A DNA stretch of 6,730 nucleotides from DAOVQB01 sp023128935 (GCA_030628905.1 DAOVQB010000230.1:1-6730); one strand, 5' to 3'. Positions 1-6,001 are shown, numbered from the stretch's first letter. A program made the numbers and translations. Notes: generated by a model from the letters alone, not told the origin.

Positions 1-169
1 ACTCTCCGGCTACCGGGACCATCTTGAACGTGGATCTTGAGCAGAGTATGAGGTTGGGTTGTGATCTTGATTCAGAGAGGCCATCCAGACCAGTGATGCG
101 TGGTGCGCATTGACTCACGGTGCGACCCCCGCGGGGGGTATCCGCCACATAGCCATCTATGGCATTTTG
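1..169. other. Stretch downstream of propeller 1, no assignable gene
   Basis: This stretch lies 3' of the minus-strand propeller gene. Two short open frames run off the window edge: one on plus that ends with TGA at 111-113, and one on minus that opens with GTG near 117. They overlap antisense, neither resembles a family I recognise, and there is too little sequence to choose between them. A GC-rich hairpin at 125-139 is listed separately. Confidence 0.4.
125..139 (-). terminator. Possible 3' hairpin of the propeller 1 transcript
   Basis: ACCCCC (125-130) and GGGGGT (134-139) form a perfect 6-bp stem around a 3-nt loop, 31 bases past the propeller 1 stop. No T-run follows on either strand, so it is not a classic intrinsic terminator. 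It could be a 3' stability hairpin or chance in GC-rich DNA. Confidence 0.25.
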
Positions 170-1153
170 TCAGTTCCGGCAGTCCGGCAGATCGCAGATG
201 TAGAGAACCGAACTCCACGTATCGACCACGCAAAGATCGCCACTGGGCGATATGTGCAGTTCGTAGGGGATCATGTCGCTTGGGAGGGGGATGTCACAGA
301 AATCGGTGAATGCGCTGTCGTAGTAGCGCAGAACCGGTGCGTCGCCCTCCTTCTTGGGAACAGGGACAACCAAATATCCGTTCCTTGCCGCGCAGGCTGA
401 TGCCACCACAGGCTGAGCATATACTACGTCAAAGTCGCTCTGTGCAGAGGATGCGTTGCCATCGCCCAATCCCAAATCCAGTGATGCTGTCATCTCACCG
501 GAAAGGGTGATGTATCTACCCCGTCCCGTGAATCGATCGAGCAATAGGCAGCGGGCCCGAGCGGCGGGCAGTATTTGCCAGAAACCGCATTGGATATGGT
601 TGGTCGCGTGGTCCTCGCGGTTGCAGCTGGGACCGAACGTCTCTGTGGGCGTGCCTTGCTCGTTAAGACAGACGGCAACTCTGGCCGAGGATTCGCCCAA
701 GGCGAGAATTTGATCTCGAATGAGAATCGGTGCACTAAAGCCCTCCTGGACAGGAACTGTTCCAACGAATGTGCCGGAGAGATCGAATTTCTGTATAAGT
801 AGAGGTAAGACAACCCAGATTTCATGTGCTACGACAAGCAGCCCACGCGGGTTCATTATCTCCCCAGGCCCTTCGCCGCGCCGTCCAAATGTGTCTTGCA
901 GCGCCCAGTTCCTGTCAAACTTAAGCACGGAGCAGTCCCCGGTGTTCAACAGGAAGGCGGAGCCATCGGCTGACCATGTAAGGTGTGCTGGTCTGTGGAG
1001 CACCACGTCGTCACCCTCGGCGCCAATCGTCAGACGAATGGAGAGCTCTGTTTCAGCGGGGGTTGCGGCGGCACGACCAACCACTGCGAAGGCCTGTGCC
1101 CCGAGAAGCAGGGCGCCGAGGAGGGCGATGCGGGCTTGCTTTGCTCTCAACAT
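170..1153 (-). CDS. Exported six-bladed beta-propeller protein (propeller 1)
   Basis: A 327-residue protein, last gene of the minus-strand set. Residues 3-8 are basic, about 9-26 are hydrophobic, and an Ala-rich stretch ends near residue 30, which is a typical signal peptide. The mature part has repeated short strands of the kind found in NHL/6-bladed propellers. The clearest mark is FGRRGEGPGEIMNP (89-102), the GxGPGEFxxP-type signature of this family, and the SPSGDLCVV segment near 302-310 looks like another blade. I count ten cysteines (74, 162, 177, 189, 202, 254, 286, 308, 320, 325), many for a propeller. The ATG at 1153 is preferred because AGGAG (1167-1163) lies 9 nt upstream; the in-frame ATG at 1162 directly abuts that motif. 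Enzymatic activity is not expected. Such propellers usually act as binding scaffolds in the envelope, and the ligand is unknown. The fold is fairly sure, the role is not. Confidence 0.8.
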   Translation of the reverse strand: MLRAKQARIALLGALLLGAQAFAVVGRAAATPAETELSIRLTIGAEGDDVVLHRPAHLTWSADGSAFLLNTGDCSVLKFDRNWALQDTFGRRGEGPGEIMNPRGLLVVAHEIWVVLPLLIQKFDLSGTFVGTVPVQEGFSAPILIRDQILALGESSARVAVCLNEQGTPTETFGPSCNREDHATNHIQCGFWQILPAARARCLLLDRFTGRGRYITLSGEMTASLDLGLGDGNASSAQSDFDVVYAQPVVASACAARNGYLVVPVPKKEGDAPVLRYYDSAFTDFCDIPLPSDMIPYELHISPSGDLCVVDTWSSVLYICDLPDCRN

Positions 1154-1162
1154 TAAAGGCAT

Positions 1163-1167
1163 CTCCT
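1163..1167 (-). promoter_or_regulatory. Ribosome binding site deciding the propeller 1 start
   Basis: AGGAG on the minus strand sits 9 nt before the ATG at 1153 and directly against the ATG at 1162. It therefore supports the shorter reading. Confidence 0.6.
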
Positions 1168-1187
1168 ATATGAACTGGAGCTGTCTG

Positions 1188-1227
1188 GACGCCGGCAGTT
1201 GGGTCCATGGTCCCAACTGCCGGCGTC
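1188..1227 (-). terminator. Perfect 16-bp hairpin between peptide and propeller 1 genes
   Basis: GACGCCGGCAGTTGGG (1188-1203) is repeated exactly as its reverse complement at 1212-1227, around an 8-nt loop (1204-1211). No T-run follows on the minus strand (the next bases are CAGACAGCTCC), so full intrinsic termination is unlikely. More likely it is a partial terminator, an RNA-processing site, or a 3' block that protects the peptide mRNA and lets the small gene be expressed more than propeller 1 downstream. The stem itself is plain to see. The function is inferred. Confidence 0.7.
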
Positions 1228-1247
1228 ATTTCCTACCAGGAGTCATC

Positions 1248-1289
1248 TCCGGCAGGCCCACAGGTCAGTTGATAGGGCGGTGTGCCGGA
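1248..1289 (-). other. Inverted repeat just after the peptide stop codon
   Basis: TCCGGCA (1248-1254) and TGCCGGA (1283-1289) form a 7-bp stem with a 28-nt loop, beginning 5 nt after the peptide gene's stop. With the stronger hairpin at 1188-1227 it makes a structured spacer between the peptide and propeller 1 genes. The long loop makes it a weaker call. Confidence 0.35.
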
Positions 1290-1294
1290 ACGAC

Positions 1295-1522
1295 TCAGAA
1301 CCCCATCCCAGCACCGCACGAGCAGACTGGCGTGTTGCCGTTGCACGTGCAGGTACAGGGGCATGGCCCAGAGACGTTACAGTTCCTGAGCCAACCGCAA
1401 TTCACGGAGCAACTGCACCCCGCAATCGTTCCGTCGAGGATGTTAGCCTCGGCCAGTTCCTGAGTTAGAGGAACGACAATCAGGAGCAAGACAGTACCTA
1501 TAAGGATCATTCTTCTCAACAT
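1295..1522 (-). CDS. Small secreted cysteine-rich peptide precursor
   Basis: A 75-residue precursor. Residues 2-4 (LRR) form a basic n-region, 5-18 are a hydrophobic core, and LAEA (23-26) gives an A-x-A cleavage site before N27. The predicted mature peptide has 49 residues with 10 cysteines at 36, 38, 42, 48, 54, 56, 58, 60, 67 and 69. Three CxC clusters occur, including four alternating cysteines in PCPCTCTC (53-60), and the tail is GAGMGF. The start is the ATG at 1522, 8 nt after a consensus AGGAGG; the in-frame GTG at 1531 lies inside that Shine-Dalgarno. It sits between two exported propeller genes and near a CxxC thioredoxin-like gene, so a disulfide-bonded envelope or extracellular peptide is likely. 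It resembles NVEALA-type Bacteroides peptides in size, export and neighbours, but lacks the NVEALA motif. A metal-binding peptide is an alternative. No RiPP modification enzyme is visible here. Confidence 0.8.
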   Translation of the reverse strand: MLRRMILIGTVLLLIVVPLTQELAEANILDGTIAGCSCSVNCGWLRNCNVSGPCPCTCTCNGNTPVCSCGAGMGF

Positions 1523-1530
1523 GATATTCA

Positions 1531-1536
1531 CCTCCT
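1531..1536 (-). promoter_or_regulatory. Consensus ribosome binding site of the peptide gene
   Basis: The minus strand carries AGGAGGTGA, a near-full match to the 16S 3' end, with 8 nt from AGGAGG to the ATG at 1522. It fixes the start and predicts strong translation. Confidence 0.85.
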
Positions 1537-1615
1537 GGGTTATAACTTGCGATTCTCGTATTGCAGCGTTGTGCGTGCGTCTGGCAACACCAGAAGCACG
1601 CTTGCCTTAATAGGG

Positions 1616-1633
1616 TCACATGCCAATCCACAT
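1616..1633 (-). other. Possible five-codon leader ORF upstream of the peptide gene
   Basis: On the minus strand, ATG at 1633 opens a frame reading MWIGM then TGA. It is preceded by AGGAGGTG (the AGGAGG complement lies at 1642-1647) with 8 nt to the ATG, the same spacing as the true peptide gene 111 nt further down. It could be a translated leader, or a chance match. No terminator/antiterminator pair follows it clearly. Confidence 0.25.
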
Positions 1634-1732
1634 GGGAACCACCTCCTCACGAAGTCGAAGAAAGCCTGAATAGGCATTCTGCCTACAAGGGCGATCCTGC
1701 GCTCCTACGGACCGCCCTACAGGTAGGGAGCC

Positions 1733-2809
1733 CTATGCAGGGATATGGTAGATGTAGCATCTATAGGTATGCATCATATCCAGCCCGAATAGAGTTCCAT
1801 CGGTATCGATCCAAATGCGATGAATAAGGGCAGGTTCTCCAGTGTCACGCAACAGGGCGTATCGGTGCAAAAAGGAACCACTGGAGTCGTATTCATACAA
1901 CACACCTCTGACCAAGCCATATATCCTCCCCCCATACGAGTCGACGTCGGCGAGTTGGATCACACCATGAGGTTGACCATCGCAGCACGCGGCAATGACA
2001 TCGTTAATGAAGTCCTGTACAGTTGGGTCGGTGATTTGTAGCCGATCGTCGGCGCAGATCCTGTTCTGCGCCATGCTGAAAAACCAGTGGCGATTATCAT
2101 GCACCTCAGGACCTCGGACAGAAATGGAGGAGAGCAGATTGCCGCAGCTGTCGTAGCGAGCGATTTGTGGTATTGTCCATCGCCCCACCAGGATTTCTCC
2201 GGAAGGCGAAACGTTAACGGATGCCCGATTCAGCGCGTCTGAGATGTATGGACGGCGCCACTGGTCAATTAGAAAGGACCCAAAAGAGCCGAGGCGATTC
2301 CCTCCATCGTCATAAACGTCGATCAGGTGCCGACCGATGGATGGGGAAGAGACTGCATAGAGCGTACTATCTGGGGCAACAGACAGGGCACGGATGGGAT
2401 GGCCAACTGGAATGATGCATATGGGTGCTCCGCATGAATCCAGGATCTGAATACGATTGTTTCCGGTGTCTGCCACGTAGAGCCTGGAACTGGGGCCGAT
2501 ATCCAAATCCATTGGCTCGAGAAACTCTCCAGGGCCAGATCCAATCATACCGAGATGGTCAATCACTTCTCCTTGTTCATTGCACACAACGATCCTGTGG
2601 TTCAGAGAATCAAGGATATAGATTCTCCCGGCCGTATCCCTTCGTATGGCGGTTGGCGAGCAGAAGACATCCCTCCCGCCAAAAGTGAAGGATGCCTTCA
2701 GCGAGCGCGTTTTGCAGACATCATATTCGGACCCACTCCCGAAGACTGCAGCCGCAATGCAGGTCAGGATGACCACAGCACAGGGTGTCGTCATGATGCT
2801 TCGCCTCAA
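1733..2809 (-). CDS. Exported NHL-type six-bladed beta-propeller protein (propeller 2)
   Basis: A 358-residue protein with NHL-like blades. Residues 88-100 (GMIGSGPGEFLEP) carry the family signature, followed by RLYVADTGNNRIQILD (109-124), a textbook NHL strand set. Related segments appear at 61-75 (GRIYILDSLNHRIVV) and around 295-308. The start is a TTG at 2809 that overlaps the upstream gene's TGA as TTGA, so translation is probably coupled; AGGAGG lies 4 nt before it. The ATG at 2794 is possible, but it would remove the two arginines that make residues 1-25 a good signal peptide (hydrophobic 9-23, cleavage near 24-27). Ten cysteines follow the signal peptide, including a CC pair at 275-276. 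It is probably a binding scaffold in the envelope, and its partner is unknown. Coupling to the thioredoxin-like gene argues that the two products work together. Confidence 0.87.
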   Translation of the reverse strand: MRRSIMTTPCAVVILTCIAAAVFGSGSEYDVCKTRSLKASFTFGGRDVFCSPTAIRRDTAGRIYILDSLNHRIVVCNEQGEVIDHLGMIGSGPGEFLEPMDLDIGPSSRLYVADTGNNRIQILDSCGAPICIIPVGHPIRALSVAPDSTLYAVSSPSIGRHLIDVYDDGGNRLGSFGSFLIDQWRRPYISDALNRASVNVSPSGEILVGRWTIPQIARYDSCGNLLSSISVRGPEVHDNRHWFFSMAQNRICADDRLQITDPTVQDFINDVIAACCDGQPHGVIQLADVDSYGGRIYGLVRGVLYEYDSSGSFLHRYALLRDTGEPALIHRIWIDTDGTLFGLDMMHTYRCYIYHIPA

Positions 2810-3855
2810 GAGCCCTCCTCGATGAATCGTTTTCTGAGAGTCAGGGCTTGCTCAAAACAGACCTGCGGACTGATTGCTGGGTCTGTGAGTGGCACGACAG
2901 CGCCAATCAGCCGCTGGTCGGTGAAGAGTAATAGCTGTGGGCATGTGGCCAACGTCTGACGTGTGACATAGGCTGACTGATCGAAAGAGGGGCTGACGAT
3001 TGCGTATGCGGGGATCTGGATACCTGCTTGCTGCAGATTGGTTTCCTCGCTGGCGCTAAGCGATGACAGAAGGAGGATGAGTGTGTACCCCTGGTTGACG
3101 GATACCTGCTGCAATGCACTGAGCAAGCGATTATAGTTGCTAAGGGTGCACGTGGTGCACTGAACCGGGAACCAGATGCAAGTAACACTGTCCCGGATTA
3201 GACTCGCAAGTGTTGTATTAGATCCTGACGCGAGAGCCTTAACTTCGAATGTAGGTACTGGCTGTCCGACTATCCACCAGCAACCCACGAGGGAAGTAGC
3301 GTTGAGGTTGTACTGCGGACTACCTAGCATCCATCGTTCTACAACCTGCCGCTTCTGGTCATTTGTGAGAAGCCGTCCCGGAAGACTGAAGCGTATCGTG
3401 TCACATGGACTAACCAGTAGAGTGTAGGCCTGATCCTCCGATAGCTGGAGCAGTTCCCTGACACCTACCTTAGCAGGTATCAGGTGAAATGCGCGTGCAG
3501 TAATGCATTCAGGGCAGCGTGCGTCCATCGCAGCGGATCGTGCAGGGAAGAGACAGACCACGATGAGCCCTCGCTCTCCGTACGTAGCAGCAAGCAGGTT
3601 AGAGTACTCCAGGCTAGCGTCGATCTTCTCGGGAATCCACGGATCGAGGATCTCGATGAACAGCGTGGTTCCAACGGTTTCCTCAAGTGTTAGTACACCT
3701 CTGTCCGCGAGAGTCTGTCTGAGGCCAGGTAGCCATTGTCCAGTGAGTTGCTCCGGGGTGGCCTGGTCGCTGGCGGTTGCGTGTTGAACCATGATGGAGC
3801 TGAGCAGCAGAAGCCCGATAAGGAGTAACACACCACTATGGAGCCAAGGTGACAT
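2806..3855 (-). CDS. Exported thioredoxin-fold (redoxin-like) protein with CTTC motif
   Basis: A 349-residue protein and first gene of the minus-strand set. Residues 8-22 are strongly hydrophobic and ATA (26-28) offers a signal-peptidase site, so it is exported or anchored. The C-terminal half (about 196-345) follows the TlpA/AhpC-TSA pattern: GQPVPTFEVKAL, a TTLASL strand, then TCIWFPVQCTTCTL, which places C233-TT-C236 where thioredoxins have WCxxC. The N-terminal half (about 45-180) looks like a diverged second domain of similar layout and has its own C114-PE-C117. The usual Trp before the CxxC is absent and the central pair is TT, so redox behaviour cannot be read off. Ten cysteines in all. 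The ATG at 3855 is chosen because AGGAGG lies 6 nt upstream; the ATG at 3870 would add MRRAW, a better n-region but with no ribosome site. It may form or reshuffle disulfides in the cysteine-rich peptide and propellers encoded downstream (inference). Confidence 0.75.
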   Translation of the reverse strand: MSPWLHSGVLLLIGLLLLSSIMVQHATASDQATPEQLTGQWLPGLRQTLADRGVLTLEETVGTTLFIEILDPWIPEKIDASLEYSNLLAATYGERGLIVVCLFPARSAAMDARCPECITARAFHLIPAKVGVRELLQLSEDQAYTLLVSPCDTIRFSLPGRLLTNDQKRQVVERWMLGSPQYNLNATSLVGCWWIVGQPVPTFEVKALASGSNTTLASLIRDSVTCIWFPVQCTTCTLSNYNRLLSALQQVSVNQGYTLILLLSSLSASEETNLQQAGIQIPAYAIVSPSFDQSAYVTRQTLATCPQLLLFTDQRLIGAVVPLTDPAISPQVCFEQALTLRKRFIEEGS

Positions 3856-3861
3856 CCACGC

Positions 3862-3867
3862 CCTCCT
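3862..3867 (-). promoter_or_regulatory. Ribosome binding site of the thioredoxin-like gene
   Basis: AGGAGG on the minus strand lies 6 nt before the ATG at 3855. It falls inside codons 2-3 of the alternative reading from 3870, which is why the shorter start is preferred. Confidence 0.7.
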
Positions 3868-3870
3868 CAT

Positions 3871-4527
3871 GCTGGCGCAGCTCAAGATGGCGCGATTACG
3901 ACAGAGGTCCTCTGACCCTATCGTGGAGGCCATATTGCAGACCGCGTGAATTGGCGTGCTGCGTCGACGAAATGGCACCAACCGCCGAAGCAGGACGAGA
4001 GCCGGCCTGGGCGCTCCAGATCCGCGGCATCCCCAAAATACATTTGCACAAACGCATGACGCAGGAAGTGTGCCATTGATTCTTGTACACGGAGACGTGT
4101 AGCTAGATCGCAGCGGCGTGCCTGCGGACAAGACTGTGGATAAGAGGCGCAGCGGGGAGGAATTCACACTCTCCGACCTCCTAGTCTCACATCTTGACAG
4201 AAATAGCGCGGCATTAAACCAGTAGCGCTGATTCCACGAATGAATCCGAGGCACGACGGGCATCAATCCCCTGCGGGGGAGCAATGGGGTTCTGGCGATG
4301 TTCTTCGAAGGAATTAATTGTCCCCCACGTGTCCTATGGGATTCCCGTGGGATTGCGGCAGCACAAGGGAGCACCCAAAGGGGAGACAATCCAGAAAGGG
4401 AACCGCATGACCCGCGATCCAACGACCCGAATGAGCTGGAAATTGAGACAAGGAGTGCATAGCCTTTCGCACGAATGATAGGAACAGGCGAGCGTGACGG
4501 CCGTTCGCCTGGACAAGGAGCTTTCTG
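3871..4527. other. Long intergenic region between divergent genes, no convincing gene
   Basis: About 650 bases separate the thioredoxin-like gene (minus) from rsmG (plus). A minus-strand frame stays open through 4422, but its translation is low-complexity, Arg/Ser-rich and has no family resemblance, so I do not extend the gene. Short plus-strand frames at 4118-4225 and 4298-4462 lack ribosome sites. I see no tRNA. Small hairpins occur at 4086-4101 (TACACG/CGTGTA, loop GAGA) and 4267-4280 (TCCCC/GGGGA). A perfect -35 hexamer TTGACA lies at 4194-4199 on plus, but no good -10 follows at 16-18 bp. The region presumably holds both promoters, which I cannot place. Confidence 0.5.
4485..4511 (+). 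other. Hairpin in the rsmG 5' leader
   Basis: CAGGCGA (4485-4491) and TCGCCTG (4505-4511) form a 7-bp stem with a 13-nt loop, ending 16 nt before the rsmG ribosome site. It might influence rsmG mRNA stability or be the terminator of something upstream, but no T-run follows. Confidence 0.3.
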
Positions 4528-4533
4528 TGGAGG
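4528..4533 (+). promoter_or_regulatory. Ribosome binding site supporting the TTG start of rsmG
   Basis: TGGAGG lies 6 nt before the TTG at 4540. The frame is closed by an in-frame TGA at 4495-4497 with no ATG or GTG in between, so TTG is the best start. Confidence 0.75.
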
Positions 4534-4539
4534 TACGGC

Positions 4540-5235
4540 TTGCAGGACTGGGCTGAGCAGATTGAGCGATTGCTGACGTGCGTCTCCGAGAGTGGCATAT
4601 CGTGTGCGCCGGGGGCCGTCGCTCGGCTAGAAGCATACTGCCGGGCTGTGTGCGACTGGACGAAACGCACCGGGTTGGTTGCTCCGGCGGATCTCCCGCT
4701 GCTAGTGCAAAAGCACGTAGGACCAGGACTTGGGCCGCTGCTCCTGGAGACGCCAGAGCCTTGCGACCGGTGGATTGACGTCGGCACAGGAGGCGGGTTC
4801 CCAGGGATGGTTCTCAAGCTCTGCCGCCCCGACTTGAGGATGACTCTCCTGGACTCCTCCCGGAAGAAGACTATCTTCCTCGAGCGAGTGAAGGAACAGC
4901 TCGAGGTGGCGGACCTGGAGGTTGTTGAGGCGCGAGTGGAGGCTCTGCATCTGTCTGATGGTCCACTGGCGGATCAGATAGCAGGCAACGGCGGGCGGTT
5001 TCCTGCGTTTGAGGTCATCCTGATGCGCGCAGTGGCTCCACTCGGGCGCGCACTGCCGCTGATTGAAGGAATTGCGGGTGCGGACACGCGGTTCTTGACC
5101 TTCAAGGGCAAGACGTGGGAGGAGGAGCTTGCGAAAGCCCAACCGGTCCTGACTAAAATGGGCTGGAAGCATGAAGCGACAGTTCAGATTCCGTGGGCCC
5201 AGCCGAAGATCCTCAAGCTCGTCAGGGTGAGTTGA
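4540..5235 (+). CDS. rsmG: 16S rRNA (guanine-527-N7) methyltransferase RsmG (GidB)
   Basis: RsmG uses S-adenosylmethionine to methylate N7 of G527 in the 530 loop of 16S rRNA, in the cytoplasm. In many bacteria its loss gives low-level streptomycin resistance. The 231-residue product (E. coli RsmG is 207) shows the family order: an N-terminal helical part including RLEAYCRAVCDWTKRTGLVA (29-48), the SAM-binding loop DVGTGGGFPG (80-89), LLDSSRKKTIFLERV (103-117) for the acidic ribose contact and following helix, MRAVAPLG (162-169), and FKGKTWEEEL (188-197). A TTG start is used, with a good ribosome site. The gene stands alone here; the mnmG, parA and parB genes often found beside it are not in the window. 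It is transcribed divergently from the exported-protein genes. The identification is secure. Confidence 0.97.
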   Translation: MQDWAEQIERLLTCVSESGISCAPGAVARLEAYCRAVCDWTKRTGLVAPADLPLLVQKHVGPGLGPLLLETPEPCDRWIDVGTGGGFPGMVLKLCRPDLRMTLLDSSRKKTIFLERVKEQLEVADLEVVEARVEALHLSDGPLADQIAGNGGRFPAFEVILMRAVAPLGRALPLIEGIAGADTRFLTFKGKTWEEELAKAQPVLTKMGWKHEATVQIPWAQPKILKLVRVS

Positions 5236-5277
5236 GCTCCTCAATTCCCCCGCCACATTGCCCGGAAGCTGGAGAGT

Positions 5278-5293
5278 TGCCTGATTGCAGGCA
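5278..5293 (+). terminator. Possible rsmG terminator hairpin
   Basis: TGCCTG and CAGGCA pair around ATTG, 42 nt past the rsmG stop. The following bases TTACGGACTTTT are moderately T-rich but interrupted. A smaller TTGAG/CTCAA stem overlaps the stop codon at 5232-5244. Either may help end rsmG transcription, and neither is strong. Confidence 0.35.
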
Positions 5294-5331
5294 TTACGGA
5301 CTTTTCACGGACCACGGATATTGACGCTGAG

Positions 5332-5859
5332 CTACGCGACGATCCGCCCCCTCGCCAAGTCGCCCATGAACTCCTTGATGGGGAGCACCAATACCGGACC
5401 GTCTTGCAGACGTTCCTGGCCGCAATACACCGCAAAGCACTTCTGAACCGAACCGACGTCCTTGAGTTCCCTCAAAACACGGCCGAACTCCGGCTTCCAG
5501 CGTTTGCTAGCCTTCACCTCGATTCCAACGGTTTGACGGTTGCGCACCCACACGAAATCGATCTCCGCACCGGAGGGAGTGCGCCAGTAGGAGAGCCGCC
5601 CGCCGCAATTCGCAATCTGGATCCACGCGCGAAGCTCGTGCAAGACCACTGTCTCCAGGAGCCGCCCCCTTTCATCGTTGGTCAGAGGCTCCCGTAGTTT
5701 TCCCGCGACACCTCGGACCACGCCCGGATCGAAGAAATGGAATTTGGGATGCTTGACTTCCTTGACTTTCACGCGGGGTTGCCAGGCCGGAAGCCAGTCT
5801 CCGATAAGCGTGTCAATCAGGACCTGGAAGTAGCCTTGCACAGCCGGGCGCGCCACCAC
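5332..5859 (-). pseudogene. C-terminal remnant of a DUF4143-type AAA+ ATPase
   Basis: The 175 residues match the C-terminal DUF4143 part of the large family of ATPases often annotated as ATP-binding protein or AAA family ATPase. They run from VARPAVQGYFQVLIDTLIG (2-20) through HPKFHFFDPGVVRG (37-50) and LLETVVLHELRAWI (67-80) to SYWRTPSGAEIDFVW (90-104) and IEVKASKRWKPEFGR (113-127). D101 and E114-V-K116 form the D...ExK signature of PD-(D/E)XK nuclease-like folds. Full members are near 380-400 residues and begin with a Walker A ATPase domain, which is absent here. Upstream sequence in all frames instead belongs to an antisense integrase end. The truncation is therefore real and lies inside the window. 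An AGGAGG 9 nt before the GTG at 5859 could still drive translation of the stub, but it falls inside the integrase sequence and is probably fortuitous. Confidence 0.85.
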
Positions 5860-6001
5860 GGCGACTGACCTCCTCGGCCAGGGGGTTCCCCTCGAGGATG
5901 TCCAATACCTCCTGGGGCACGCTGACCCCCGGACGACACGCCTCTATGACCGCCGGAAGATGCAGGTCACCCGGAACATTGTCGAGAGGATCTCGATCTA
6001 G
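5849..6001 (+). pseudogene. C-terminal remnant of a tyrosine recombinase (integrase)
   Basis: Fifty codons before TAG (5999-6001) encode the end of a phage-type integrase: RATTATDLLGQGVPLEDVQY (1-20), then LLGHADPRTTRLYDRR (21-36) and VTRNIVERISI (40-50). H24 of the LGH box and the nucleophile Y33 are present. Upstream in frame the reading closes at a TAG (5831-5833), and box II (HxxR) is not intact: CACAGC for H-S occurs one frame away, just before the R-A-T codons. The core-binding domain and the first catalytic Arg are missing. It overlaps the truncated DUF4143 gene tail to tail in opposite sense by about 10 bases, so the two remnants meet at a recombination or deletion junction. It is too short to be active. 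It marks a former mobile element here. Confidence 0.85.

Noticed and set aside
1..117. A minus-strand frame ending in MVPVAGE at the edge, reminiscent of formylglycine-generating-enzyme-like starts
   Set aside because: The resemblance is a handful of residues at the window edge. An overlapping plus-strand frame is equally open, so no call is justified.
1443..1631. A 62-codon minus-strand frame with several cysteines overlapping the peptide gene
   Set aside because: It runs out of frame through the peptide gene's ribosome site and signal-peptide codons, shows no signal peptide, and starts at a GTG inside the mini-ORF.
4194..4222. TTGACA as a promoter -35 for rsmG
   Set aside because: The spacer to any AT-rich hexamer is only 13-15 bp, and no acceptable -10 lies at 16-18 bp. 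The site is also over 300 nt from rsmG.
4118..4225. A 35-codon plus-strand frame from a GTG, with plausible amino-acid composition
   Set aside because: It has no ribosome site, is very short and shows no recognisable motif. Composition alone does not support it.
2806..4422. A 538-codon minus-strand frame extending the thioredoxin-like gene far upstream
   Set aside because: The first 190 or so residues look like non-coding translation (Arg/Ser/Pro-rich, no domain). A strong AGGAGG followed by a signal peptide begins at 3855.
4298..4462. A 54-codon plus-strand frame starting with MFFEG, rich in charged residues
   Set aside because: There is no real ribosome site, GC at third positions is low compared with rsmG, and no family is recognisable.
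5404..5697. A 97-codon plus-strand frame
   Set aside because: It is antisense to the well-matched DUF4143 remnant and is a shadow of it.
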